This document shows, piece after piece, positions 35,115-46,115 of a stretch of 64,000 nt of DNA. The notes beneath the pieces are model-generated. The model saw only the letters and a list, made by a program, of their open reading frames with translations. It was not told where the DNA came from and made no database searches. A program made the translations under genes and the position numbers. Each line of letters opens with the position of its first letter. Within the stretch, counting starts at the first letter, position 1. Origin of the DNA: Xenoacremonium recifei (lineage: Eukaryota; Ascomycota; Sordariomycetes; Hypocreales; Nectriaceae); assembly GCA_012184525.1 (NCBI GenBank), contig WOFQ01000046.1:186001-250000 (forward strand), in the 5' to 3' direction.

Positions 35115-36264
35115 GGTTGAAATGCAATTCGGGTTGCGGTCGAGATGAGGTCGGTGCTGCGAGCAGTATCACGGGGGCGGCAACCCCAGAACAAGTGGCT
35201 TGAAGCAATTTCTGTAGCCAATCGTGGGGATAGATCTCGCTCGCGACGAAAGAGAGGTTGCAAGCGAAGTCGGGGGAAGGGAGAAAGAAGAGGAATCTAA
35301 AGGAACAGGACGGGAAGAGCTTGGTGAAGTCAGGCAGGGAAGGAGCGGGGAGGGATGTGGCTTGCCGTGATTCTGCACCTAGCCGCGAGCGAGATCCCTC
35401 CCTCCTGCAGTTTGGTTTGAAAGAGAGAGAGAAGTTCCCTGAGGTAGAAGCCTAGGAGCATTTATTTCTGCTCATATGTTTGTTTGCCTTAATTAGGTAG
35501 GGCAGCAAACAACTTTCTTAGAATCTAAAGGAACAGGGCGGGAAGAGCCTAGGATTAGTGAAGTCAGACAGAGAAGGAGCGGGGAGGGACGTGGCTTGCC
35601 GCGATTCTGTACCTAGGCGTAAGCGAGATCCCTCCCGCAGTTGAGGGTTTAAAGGAGAGAAGTTTCTCAGAGCCTAGAAGCATCTAGTTATGCCCGTATG
35701 TTTGCCCTAAGGTAGGGCAGCAAACAACTTTCTTAATTCTCAAGCACTCTAGCGGAAGTTACACAGAGTGAATCAGATACTGGCCTACAAAATCAGAACA
35801 GCAACCCACAATACAGGGGCGGATGAAGGATACGGGAGAACTATATCGGCTCTCTCAGTATCTAATAAGATCTCAAGCCGTCCAGAAGGAGGCTGCGGCT
35901 ATTTGCGTGGACCAACATTAGTCAGAGCAAACGACAAGCTGAGTAGCATACAAAGACGGTCACACGTACCTTCAGAACCCAGACATTAGCATATTATACT
36001 TCAGTTGTATAACTCCTAATATAAGGCATGTCTAATTCCATGCCAGCCCGTATACTGTACAATACAATGCGCATCTCCCCTGACCGTGTGTAGATACGCA
36101 ACGTGGGCTGCTGGTCTAATCAATAATGGGTATCTTGATGCCGTTCAAAACGATTACCGCCATGGTAATTCCCATAACGCCCCATGTCCCTGAAAACCCT
36201 CACAATATTCACAATCATGCCAGCACTGCCAGCCCGTCCCTGGTCTCCATGTACATGTGGTCTC
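35115..36264. other. Dicer upstream region, intergenic
   Basis: Contains the tandem duplication annotated separately (35293-35735). The rest, 35736-36264, is AT-rich with no supported gene. It also holds the 3' flank of the phosphatase-like gene. Confidence 0.45.
35293..35735. repeat. Direct tandem duplication of about 220 bases upstream of Dicer
   Basis: Copy 1 spans 35293-35520 and copy 2 spans 35521-35735. They abut with no spacer. Both begin GAATCTAAAGGAACAGG and end CAGCAAACAACTTTCTTA. Inside, long blocks match (such as AAGGAGCGGGGAGGGA and GCGAGATCCCTCCC). Many single-base differences are transitions, including CTGCACC to CTGTACC and CGCGAGCG to CGTAAGCG, plus short insertions or deletions. 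Origin by unequal exchange or slippage is likely; RIP-like mutation could explain the divergence. Confidence 0.85.
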
Positions 36265-37245
36265 TCAATCCTCGTCCATGAAAGGTACAAATGAGCGTCC
36301 CTGAAAACGTTCATCGTCGCCATTGCCTTCTCCAGGCTCAGACATATCGACATCCATCGTATCCTCGATGTGTCGCTTTTTCGTTGCTGTAGCATCTTCC
36401 TGCTCCTCCACATCCATGTTGCTCTGAATCGTGGCGCGGGCTACTTCGGCTCGGGCCCGAATAAGGTCTCCCCAGGTCTGTAGGCGGCGCTTCACTTCCT
36501 CGCTGAAGACTGAGCAAAACCTCTGGAGACTCACAAACTTTATCGCTACCGATAACGGAGTGCCGAAGCAGGCCATTATGTATGCAACGACAAAGGCGGC
36601 GGAGCGATCGTTCCCCGTCTCGCACGTTACCAAGACACGACGAGGAGGTGTACTCTCAGGCGCCTTCGATGCCCTGCCTCCATGCTGAGCCTTGTAGTAG
36701 GCGTCGGTTCGGCCGCGATAAGGTGCCAGAAGATGATCGTTGATCATACGTATAAAGTCGGGAAAGAAATGGGTGATTTGCTCGACGTTGCTGATATCGA
36801 CGAACTTGACCTCTATGCCCAACTCCTGTTGGACACGCTCGACGGAGGCGAAGCGCTGCGACACGAACATTGCATCGCGAATAATGATGACCATGGTGAT
36901 GCCGTTCTCTCTGAGGAAGTCGTGGTTGCGGAGAGCCGTCGTCGGGCCGAGGAAGAGGAAGTCGAAAACAGCCTGGGCGTCGCGACGCTTCTCGTACGTC
37001 CACTCTCTGCATGGATTCTTTTCGGCCTTCTGTCGGCGGTTCCCCGTGATCAGCTGCAGCTCGCGCGGCGTGATCTGTGTGATGTCCATCTTTGTCCACT
37101 CGGGGGCCAGCACGCCGTCCCTCAAGTCCCTCTCCTCCTCCCAGACATTGATCATAGGCGGGCTCGGCGGGCGCCGCACGTATGGAGCCAACGGCGTGCT
37201 GGAAGGGCTGGCCAATGTGGCCATTTGGCTGCTCGTTCCAAACAT
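36265..37245 (-). CDS. Dual-specificity phosphatase-like protein with altered active-site motif
   Basis: Single exon, 326 residues from ATG 37245 (further upstream the frame has only a GTG start). Residues about 90-235 resemble a DSP/STYX domain: FDFLFLGPTTALRN, then VLVTCETGNDRSAAFVVAYIM. The CX5R loop is complete (Cys208, Arg214, then Ser215), but the usual His before the Cys is Thr. This may weaken catalysis or mark an atypical phosphatase. The C-terminal quarter is acidic with a KKRH patch (possible nuclear signal) and ends FVPFMDED. Upstream Pro/Ser-rich residues 1-40 look disordered. Substrate unknown. Confidence 0.8.
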   Translation of the reverse strand: MFGTSSQMATLASPSSTPLAPYVRRPPSPPMINVWEEERDLRDGVLAPEWTKMDITQITPRELQLITGNRRQKAEKNPCREWTYEKRRDAQAVFDFLFLGPTTALRNHDFLRENGITMVIIIRDAMFVSQRFASVERVQQELGIEVKFVDISNVEQITHFFPDFIRMINDHLLAPYRGRTDAYYKAQHGGRASKAPESTPPRRVLVTCETGNDRSAAFVVAYIMACFGTPLSVAIKFVSLQRFCSVFSEEVKRRLQTWGDLIRARAEVARATIQSNMDVEEQEDATATKKRHIEDTMDVDMSEPGEGNGDDERFQGRSFVPFMDED

Positions 37246-38266
37246 TGGAATGATGCGTGTGTGCTCGTCGATCGAAGACGGTTCGTGTATCTGCAGGAGT
37301 CGAGGCTGTCGTGATCCGACGATGGGGCGTGGGGGGTGGAGAGAAGAGAACAGAGTTCGTTGCCTCGGTCTGGGTCTGGATCTGAGTCTGGATGATAGAA
37401 GATACGGATGAGAAGGCACGGGGGTTACAGTGACGGTGCGGTATATGGAAATTGTCTCGAATGTTTCTCGTTGCCCATGGTGAAGATCGAGGGAAGAGAC
37501 AAGATGAATTTGGCGGGGGAATCGGAAGGGCGGGTGTTGGATGGGAATGGAAGGTCCAAGTGCTTTCAGCTCAGCTCTATGGAGTAAGACGCGGAAGGTC
37601 CCGCCCTATTAACGTCACCTGTAGCGCCATTCAGCCTTCCCCAGCGTCCTCTGTCAAAGGAAAGGGTGCTGCAGCCTGAGGTGACGCCCCGCCCCCACAG
37701 TGGGCCAGCTAGGTACCTGTAATACCTGAGGGGAGGTGCCTACAGGGACCCGGACCTCTGTAGATGGCTTCAATAACTTACCTATGACTTTCAGGGGATT
37801 CCGAAGTGCCGGGGATAATTAACACGTTTCAATTACTCCGTACAATCAATGGATTAGATACCATCGTATGTTGACGGAGAGATTGCTCCTTCAATAAGAT
37901 AGCGAGCGTCTTCATCGTGACAGATCCATTCTGCACACATTACGCAGCAGTTCTCTTTCATGTGCAATGCCTTCGCAGTAACACATGCCGGACATCACTT
38001 GATAGGGGTTAGCCACCTTGCCCAACTGCCTCTTCTACATGTATTTCGTGACAGATTGAGTCTATGCCTACTAATATACAGTTTGTTAATACAAGATAGA
38101 TGTTGACACTTGTACAGTATTATACAGATGCGAGGGGTGCCTTTTCTAACCATGTGTCCAATCATGCTCCTAATGCGGCCCCCATCTCCCATGAAACGCC
38201 GTGCCAGAAATGCTGAAATATATGTTTTCGTCCCCGGGGGCATGCATCGTTAGCATCTCAACTCGT
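37246..38266. other. Intergenic region between phosphatase-like gene and SUV3
   Basis: Promoter side of the phosphatase-like gene (37246-37680 is purine- and GC-rich) and 3' flank of SUV3. Between 37800 and 38200 it is AT-rich. No gene supported. Confidence 0.45.
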
Positions 38267-40629
38267 TCAGCTCACAGTCGAAGGAGTCGCCGATGCCTGT
38301 GCCGTCTCTCTCGGCGCCGGCTGCCACGCCTCCCCCTCTTCCGCCTCATCGTCAAGCGGCGTATCATCCGTCTCCTGCTCGACGCCGGTGTTCTCGCCCT
38401 CACCAAACGCTTCCCTCGTCAACTCAAAGTTTGTGGCCTTTTCTCGCCACCTCTGTCGCTTGGCTTGGAGGTCCTTCTCGGTGAAATCGAGCTTCTCAAG
38501 AGACTCGATCAAACGCTCCTCCACCAAGGTCCGGACATGCAAGGCCAACTCCTGACTTCGGAAAGTTCCTGCAAACCGATATGATAACCAGATGTACTGA
38601 TTTATAGTCTGATGTAGACCCTCAAGCTTGTGAAGGTACTCTATGGGTTTGCCGGGGAAGTCTTTCATCTGGATATCGAGCAGCTCCAAGGGAATCTCCT
38701 TGATGGAGAGGAGGTCTCCACTCGAGTTCGTAGCGATGATATTACACAAGGCTCGAAACACCTCCATGCCGAGTTTATCGCGAGTCGCAACCGGCATATG
38801 CGTGAGCATCAGTCTGTCCCCAATTGTGAGATCAAAGTCCTGGCACGCGTCGGCTAGCTCCAAAGTGTCGGAGGAAATGCCCAGCTGGTAACGCTCGCCC
38901 ACCGTAGCCAGTTCGCGGATTCGCATGAGAATGAAGGACAACGGCGTGTCAGGAGGAAAATATGTAGCGAATCGCTCGACAACACCTGCGGGCGGCTCGA
39001 TGTACGCCGTTTCGAGATTGTCGACGTGTGATCGGAAGGCCCTGTTCACAAAGCGCAGGTCGGCACGGTCCATAGCCGTGACATATCCCACTTTGTTGTC
39101 TTCTTGAGCTCCAGAGGAATGAGTAGCGTCTCGAGCCGTTTTATAGCGACCTGCTCGGCCGCCAATTTGTTTAATCTCCGGAAACGTAAGATGCCGGCGT
39201 TGACTTCCGTCAAACTTTGTGGTGGAATCGAGGATGACCCTTCGGATCTCGAGATTGAGCCCCATGCCGATAGCATCGCTAGCAACGATAAAGTCGTAAT
39301 CGTTATTCGGGTCATTGAATAGAGCAGCCTGTTGAACTCGTACTTCGGGGGGCAATGAGCCATACACGATAGCGCAACGCTTGCCTGTTTTGTTCTCGAT
39401 TGTGCGTTTGAGCGTGTGGAGGGCAAGGCGGTTAAAGGCGACGACGGCATCTCCTTTTTGGAGGCGCTTGAAGTCCCCGTCGATGGCCTTATCCATTGTC
39501 TTGAGAGGGCTGAGGCGTTGGTATCGATGAATCACACACTTGTCTCCGACGCTGGCACACAGGGCCTGGAGCAGGTCAACAGCTCGCTCTTCGCCGCACA
39601 CATGAACCTCCTTAGCTTGTACACCAAGAAGAGCCGATGTCCATGCGTTGCCACGCTCTGGATCCGATATCATCTGGATCTCATCGATGACAGCCACGTC
39701 AAACCTCTCGTTGAGGGGGGTCATCTCCACGGTACAACTTCGAAAGTACCGATCAGTGTCTTCTGGGATGATAACCATCTCACCCGTGAGAAGAGCACAA
39801 GGGATTCCTTTGGCAGTCAGGCGCTGGTGGACTTCTGTGGCCAAAAGTCGTAGAGGGCCAGCATAGATACCGCGCCTGGAGTTTTCTAGGGCCTTGAGAG
39901 CATTGTACGTCTTGCCCGAGTTGGTCGGTCCCACGTGGACATGGATCGTTCTTTGAAGGGCCCTTGTCGCCGGAAACCATTCTTGAGGAAACCGAAAGTC
40001 GAGTATGCGCTTGTGACTCTCCTCCAGACCTTTCGAGAACCGTTGGCGGATGAGAAACGACTGAAATGAGTATTGAACCTCGTTCGTGAGACCCTTGAGA
40101 TCCTTCAATATGAACGCTTCCCGTAGATTCCAGAACAGTGGGTTCCTGTCGCGACCGCTAATATTTTGCTCTGCCAATTGAAAGGAGTGGTCGATGGCGT
40201 CCATGAATAGCACAGCTTGGCGGTTCAGCTCATCCTCTCCAACGCCCGCGATAGACACATCAGAGGCCCTGATTCGACGCAGAACATCTTGAAAGCGCAA
40301 AAGGACAGTGGAGCGGAAGAGTGCATGACGTCCCGTGTAGTTTTTATTAATGCTAAGTCTCAATCGAGACTTGGGATCGTGACCCTGGCTTGCCTACAGG
40401 ATGTAAGAATGACAATTCAATTTGAGCATGACATGAATAGGCTCACAGGGTTTGCTTTTGAGCGCGCGGCAAGCTTGTCCACAGTCTTTGGCTGAGTCCG
40501 CTTGCCCTGCTTGTTCCCCTTTATCACGTCTCGCACGGAGGCACTTAGCCGAGGAGTAGTTGAAAGACATCGATGAGATACGGGGCGGAGGGAGCTTCGA
40601 ACAGCCCCAGATCGAAGCGGAAACCTCAT
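38267..40629 (-). CDS. SUV3: SUV3 mitochondrial ATP-dependent RNA helicase
   Basis: Exons 40629-40447 and 40393-38267 give 769 residues. The first exon encodes an Arg/Ser-rich, acid-poor N-terminus (MRFPLRSGAVRSSLRP, then HRCLSTTPRL), a good mitochondrial presequence. Helicase motifs: GPTNSGKT at 216-223, DEIQM at 298-302, a VYGSLPPEVR stretch, VASDAIGMGLNL and QIGGRAGR, all typical of SUV3. A Suv3 C-terminal helical domain follows, and the last 60 residues are acidic. In yeast the helicase pairs with Dss1 in the mitochondrial RNA degradosome. Start set at the ATG that opens the presequence; the frame further upstream has only TTG. Confidence 0.95.
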
Positions 40630-41073
40630 GGCTGACAACTTGGGGTCAGAAACAACATGCTTTCCATCAAACAAAACAAAAACTCCTCAAAAGTCGCTGA
40701 TTGATGCGGATCATCGTCGTCATGAAAGATTCAACATGAGCCAGGCGAATGATCCATGAAATTTCAAGGTCCCGGATCAACGTTTTGCCGGGCACGATCT
40801 CCAGGCACGCCCCATGGTTTGTCGGCCGGAGCTTCCAAGTGGGGTCTGAAACCAAGCCGGAAGTGCCAAAGTGGTGACGCTTGAGGCGTCATCGCAAGCA
40901 ACTCCAATATCCTGGAAAGCTGCTACCTACCTAAACTTCCGACTCTCCCCAACAAACCTCCGGCTTCTTCTGCGTTTCTGTGCATCGCTTCCGGCATCGC
41001 AGTCGCTACTCGAATCGCGAGACCGTCATCTGGGAATCTATCATTCGCTGGTCGATTGAAACAGCTTGCGACC
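40630..41073. promoter_or_regulatory. Divergent promoter between SUV3 and the R-SNARE gene
   Basis: About 440 bases between two head-to-head genes, so it probably drives both. No open frame is supported. No strong TATA box is seen on either strand. Confidence 0.45.
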
Positions 41074-41874
41074 ATGGCGTCTTCCTCGACTCCAGCAACG
41101 CCCCTACTCTAGTCCGTCTGCCTCCATCCCCGACGCAGCCGCATCGCGATGGCTTCACTTTTGGACACTATTCACTAACTGACTGTCCGTGCCTCCAGCT
41201 CCTGTATTGCGCATCACACGACGATCCTCTCAGAATGCACCACCTCAGCCTCGTCTCAGACCTCGTCGCTCGCATCGCTGATCTTGCCCAAGATTGAGCA
41301 CCACTCGCCGCAGAAGCTCACCTACACGCATGGCCAGCACCAAATCCACTACATGGCCGAGGCGCCCTCGGACCATCCCGACAATCCGTCCGCCGGCGGC
41401 CTGACGTTCCTCGTCATCGCCGACTCCTCGCTCGGCCGCCGCGTGCCCTTCGGCTTCCTCTTCGAGATCCGCAAGCGCTTCTTCGAGCAGTTTCCCGCGT
41501 CGAGCGACTTCTCCGAGATGCCCAACTACGGCGCCGGGTCATTCAATGGCGAGCTAAAGCACCTGATGGTCGACTACGGCACCACCAGTGGAGGGCGCGA
41601 CGACGCCATCGGCAACGCCAAGCGGGAGATTGATGATGTTAGGGGGATCATGACGAAGAACATCGAGAGCCTGCTCGAGCGAGGTGAACGCTTGGATCTG
41701 CTGGTCGACAAGACGGATCGCCTCGGCGGCAGTGCTCGCGAGTTCCGCGTGAGGAGCCGTGGGCTGAAGCGCAAAATGTGGTGGAAGAACGTGAAGCTTA
41801 TGGGTCTGCTGGTGCTAGTGCTGTTCCTCATCATCATGGCCATTGTGATTGCCGTCAAGAATGCCTCGGGCTGA
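41074..41874 (+). CDS. Longin-domain R-SNARE (VAMP7/synaptobrevin-like)
   Basis: Exons 41074-41111 and 41199-41874 join to 237 residues; the first exon supplies MASSSTPATPLLY. A longin domain (about residues 10-135, with LTYTHGQHQIHYM and FLFEIRKRFFEQF) precedes an R-SNARE motif with the zero-layer Arg in NIESLLERGERLDLLVDKT. Then come RKMWWKNVKLM and a single C-terminal membrane anchor of about 20 residues. This layout matches vacuolar or endosomal v-SNAREs (VAMP7; the Nyv1 role in yeast). It acts in fusion at the vacuole or late endosome, by family. The intron has a good branch site (CACTAACTGAC) and TCCAG acceptor. Confidence 0.93.
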
Positions 41875-43488
41875 GTGCCCAGCTGGGAGTTTTTGCGATG
41901 GAGGTTTTCTTTTTCCCTACAAGCGTCTCTCTTTAGTACTTTTCCTTTCTGTATGTATGTGTTACTGGGATTCATAGGCCGGGACTTGGTCACCTCGGGC
42001 GAAGGATGTATCATTGGCAAAACAATGCGCTTTCAATTTTACTGATACCCTCAACAAGAAAAGGGCTCGTAGTGTGTGCTTTGTGAATTGCGCTTCCAAG
42101 TGTCGAGTTGTGGCAGCTCTCAGCCTCCGCTGCCCGTCAATGTGATGTCAATGCCAGTCCAGTGCTGGCCCAATCTGCCTAAGTGATTTTCCCCTTGATT
42201 CTCATGGTTCAGACAGATAATCCCTCTCCCCCGTGATCCTCGTCGTCTCTCACTGGTTGTGCTGGTCTTATCGTGAATCGTTTCTCATAGAGCCTGTCCC
42301 GAGTCTGCTTCCCCGCAAGTGACCCCCACCAATCACAACCGTCTCTTTGTCTCTCTCTCACAACTTCGGTCTCCGTCTTTGAGAGTCTTGATAGATGTAG
42401 CCGTGCGTAATAGGGCTCTCAAGCGAGCTCGATCCGGCCGCCGCGGGAGCCCGGCGCAGACGATCGGTGAAGAAGGCTGGATGTCGCGTCGACGCACAGT
42501 GAGGGGACAACCTGCTCTCGACCAGGGCCTGGGGCTGCGCCGCGAAGGCTGCGTCAGCCGCTGCGGGAGACGAGGAGGTGCCCATGGCGGGAGGATTTGT
42601 GAACGCGTAAGGGAGTGAGGGTGAGGAGAGTTACATGGCTGGGTCCAGAGACTTGGGTCGGTATATCAAGTTTCCCCCACGAAAGCACTACGAGAGATAT
42701 TCATCGGCCTTTCGTTTCCACGTGCACCGAGGTTCGGAAAACGTCCCGAAATGACGTCTATTTCCCCGGATTACTAACGCGGCAACTGTTGCGCGCACGA
42801 CAGAATTCCAAATTTCTTTTGAAGCGAGTGAAACGCTCGAGTCTCCAACACAACACCACAGATTCAGCCCCGGAGTTCAGAATATTTAGAAAATACGGCA
42901 ACCTAGAATGAAAACTCCGTGACTCCTTGTGGCCTGACAGTTGATCTCCGCCAAGCACGATCCCCCTGCCCGCTGGATACGCCCTCAGCCACGCTCCCCG
43001 ACCGGGTTACCGCAAAACACAGCCCTACAGAATGCTTATCATTCCCGGTGCCCTGAGCTAGGGGTCTTTTTGCCGACCATTCAAGTGGACCAATCCGCCT
43101 TTTATGCTCAGAGAACGCGTCAGTCTTTTGCGAGCTTTCATTAATCGGAGACAGTCTCGCGGTGATAGCACTGATGATCTGGCGAAAAAACTCCTGTTTC
43201 CGGGCTTATGCCTCACACTGAGCTGGTTCTTGGCAGCGGTCACGTGTTCAGGCTGACAATTCGCAACCAGCGATCCTGCGAGAGCCCGAATTGACTCCTT
43301 GTCCTTGACGAGAATTAACTTAAAGGCACAAGCTTAAAATTCGTCCCGCCTGCCGGCTCGTCTCCGATCGGACCAGGCCTCATGATGACATCCCTCTTCT
43401 AAGTTGACTACCTACTTGACTACAACTATCTGACGTCGCTGTTGTATTCTCATTGCATGGTTTCATCAAATCAACAGCAGCCTTCACC
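41875..43488. other. Intergenic stretch of 1.6 kb, no gene supported
   Basis: Contains the 3' flank of the R-SNARE gene, a GC-rich island at about 42420-42600 with overlapping frames on both strands, and AT-richer DNA leading to the next regulator gene. None of the frames shows a domain or convincing splice partners. Part is presumably the regulator's promoter. Confidence 0.45.
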
Positions 43489-45495
43489 ATGACTCCAGAA
43501 GACACTTCCATGCCGCTGCTCAAAACCTGTCAGACTTGCTTCCATGCCAAGATCCGATGCGACAAGACTCAAGACTCCGGGCTCTGTGATCGATGTTTGC
43601 GTCTAAACAAAACATGTGTCTTTGCACCGGCTCGGCGTCGACAAGCTGGCCGAAATGCGTGAGCATCTCGTCCCTCTAACCTAGTCCTCCAGCTCACCAC
43701 CTCTCCAGCCGGTCACAGAGGCGTGATGGCCGTGGACCGTCTCGGTCGCCGTCATCACAGCCTAGTAAACCCTTCTCGCCATTCAAGGAGGGTCTGGATA
43801 CGCCTCTGACGACGATGATGGCCCGGACTGGCTTCGACGAGAAGGCAGCCTTCAACCCCTTCAGCCTGGGCTTCCTCACATATGAACGGGGGCAGGATCT
43901 TCTTGACAACTTCCGGCAGAAACTGACGCCGCATTTCCCTTTTGTAGTCGTGCCGGACGCAACCAAGATTCGGGACATGTCCATTGAGAAGCCGGTGTTG
44001 TGTTTGGCCGTCCTTGCAGCCTCTTCGTTTGGTGAGATCGACCTGCAAAAGCAGCTTGGGTCGCTCTTCAACCAAATGGTAGCCTTCAAGATGATCAGTG
44101 GGAACTTTGAGTCTATCGAACTACTTCAGGCGTTGCTGGTTAATGTTGCTTGGTAAAGGTCCTGACATCCTCTCATAAGACTCATTGTTGACTCGCTATA
44201 GGGTTCATTTCCAGCCGCAGCCACGAAGAGGGTCCCAACATCTCCTCCTCGCCACGAGCATTATCAGAGATATGAGACTGGACCGGTCAAGAAAGTTCAA
44301 TCTCTGGATGGTTGATGACCACCATGCCGGATCTGATGAGGATTGGGGTCCTGACGAGAAGAGAGCCCTCGCTGGAACGTTCTACCTGTCGTCAGGGTAC
44401 GATTGTTCTCCCCATGTGACTTGACACTCATGCTGACTGGTTACTCCAGCACCTCACTACTCCTACAAAAGCATCGGAATTTCAGGTACAACCCGTACGT
44501 CTTTGAATGCTGTCAAGATCTCGCTGCGCGTGCCGAAAGTCCCACAGACAAGCACCTCCCATACATCATCCACTTACAGAAGCTCACCGAGGATCTCGAG
44601 GATGCTGTGACTAAGTCTACGAATACTACCGAAACTCACCATCTCACTGTTGATCTCCACACCATTAGGGAGAGATATACTTTTACAAAATCCAGCTTGC
44701 CATTTCCCCTGAGCGAGAGTCGTAAGTGCAACATCGTGGCCCCCCCTTAATATCTTCAACTGACCATCTGCAGCAACAATCATGTTGCAACTCAATGTGC
44801 TCGATCTTCTCATTAGCCAATCCTCGCCCAACGGCACTCTCTTCGGCCTCAACAAGTTCCAAAATATCGAAGGAAGCACCGAGGACCAATCCCGCATCAT
44901 CGACTGGCTCTCGCAGAGCATCTCCGCCGTCAAGTCCCTGATCAGCGTCGTCCTCGTCCTCCCGCAAGGCGAAGAGGGTGCTATGCCCAACATGGGCTGG
45001 GTGATGATGTACTGCGGCCTCTCCCTCGCCGTGCGCCTCGACCTCGTTGCCACACATCCCAGCATCTCGCAGGCCACGCAGCACCTCCGCCGCATCCTCG
45101 ACATGGCCCATTGCCTGCGCCAGGTGGTGCTGCGCCTCGAGGCCGCGACGTCCACCGAGCCCGACCTGGACGGCGATCGTGATCCCTTCTTCCATCTGCT
45201 CCGCCGTGCGCGCCGCATCGAGGAGTGGTATCTCGAGCGCAGTGCCGCGATGCAAGGCCCGGCCAGCGCCCCTATATTCGGCCCCGCGTCGGCCGGGGGC
45301 TCAACGGCCAGCTCGCAGCCCGACACGGCGCTGCTGACGCCGGGCTTCTCGGATCCGGCGAGTATTCCTTCGTTACAGGTGACTACAGATGCGGCGTGGA
45401 ACTCGAGCTTCGTCGCGGATCTCGGGACTGAGATCGACCTGGGCAACTCCCTGTTCCCGGAACCATTCCCTTTTTTTGGAGACCAGCAATTCTGA
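43489..45495 (+). CDS. Zn2Cys6 transcription factor
   Basis: Five exons join in frame, starting at ATG 43489; the frame further upstream has only TTG. The N-terminal zinc cluster is Cys14-X2-Cys17-X6-Cys24-X8-Cys33-X2-Cys36-X6-Cys43, with a longer central loop than the usual five or six residues. A basic Arg/Ser-rich segment follows (RRRQAGRNARSQRRDGRG). The middle region (FLTYERGQDLLDNFRQ; LLATSIIRDMRLDR) is a fungal TF domain of the group seen in regulators such as War1-like proteins. That subgroup is a guess. The C-terminus is Ser/Pro-rich and acidic. The targets are unknown, and neighbours are housekeeping genes. Confidence 0.85.
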
Positions 45496-46115
45496 GCAGG
45501 GCGAATCAGAATCTAGGGATTACGGCTGAACTATCTTTCTTTTCCATTTCGAGCGAATGATACCTCTGGGTGCAAGGCCTGGGCAGAGCGAGAGCAGTAC
45601 GGACACGGAGTAAGGACTAGACGGACACGGACTTGGGCGATTACGACTTCTGTCTTGGAACATCGCAAAATGTCGATATTGATGACGAGTCAATCTCGTA
45701 TGCGAAGGCGAAAATTATGGGATCTAGCAGTAGTGAGAGTCCTGCGACGCGTGGAATGAATCTATACGAGGCTGTGCTGTCTCATGAATTCTCCCAAGAC
45801 TCCGAAAGTCCGGAGGTAATAAACCCCACGGAGACTTTTGACAAATGCCGGAACTTCTATCCGCCTCTTTTGACTTGACAATCAGGTATGCCCTCTGGTA
45901 ATATGTCTTAGGAGTGGCCTTACCAAGAGACTTAGTTTTTGTTCAGCGATACATTGGCCCTTGTCTCAAGCAACCGTGAATCAAGCCAATCTGCTAACTA
46001 ACGACGAGAAACATCTTACAGATCAGAGACACCAGCGCCTCCTAGTCTATTTGATACATAAGCTGAACATTTTGTCTATCCCGTATATCCCTCCGACGCC
46101 CGTCATTCGTAAACA
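45496..46115. other. Intergenic region between convergent genes
   Basis: Lies between the 3' ends of the regulator (plus) and the SDR (minus). The frame at 45633-45878 lacks an ATG start and looks like 3' untranslated sequence. No gene supported. Confidence 0.45.

Noticed and set aside
42319..42618. Plus-strand frame in the 42.4-42.6 kb GC island
   Set aside because: Frames overlap on both strands, with Arg/Gly-rich random-looking products. No domain.
45633..45878. 81-codon frame after the regulator gene
   Set aside because: It opens with TTG, lacks an ATG and has no domain. It is probably 3' untranslated sequence.
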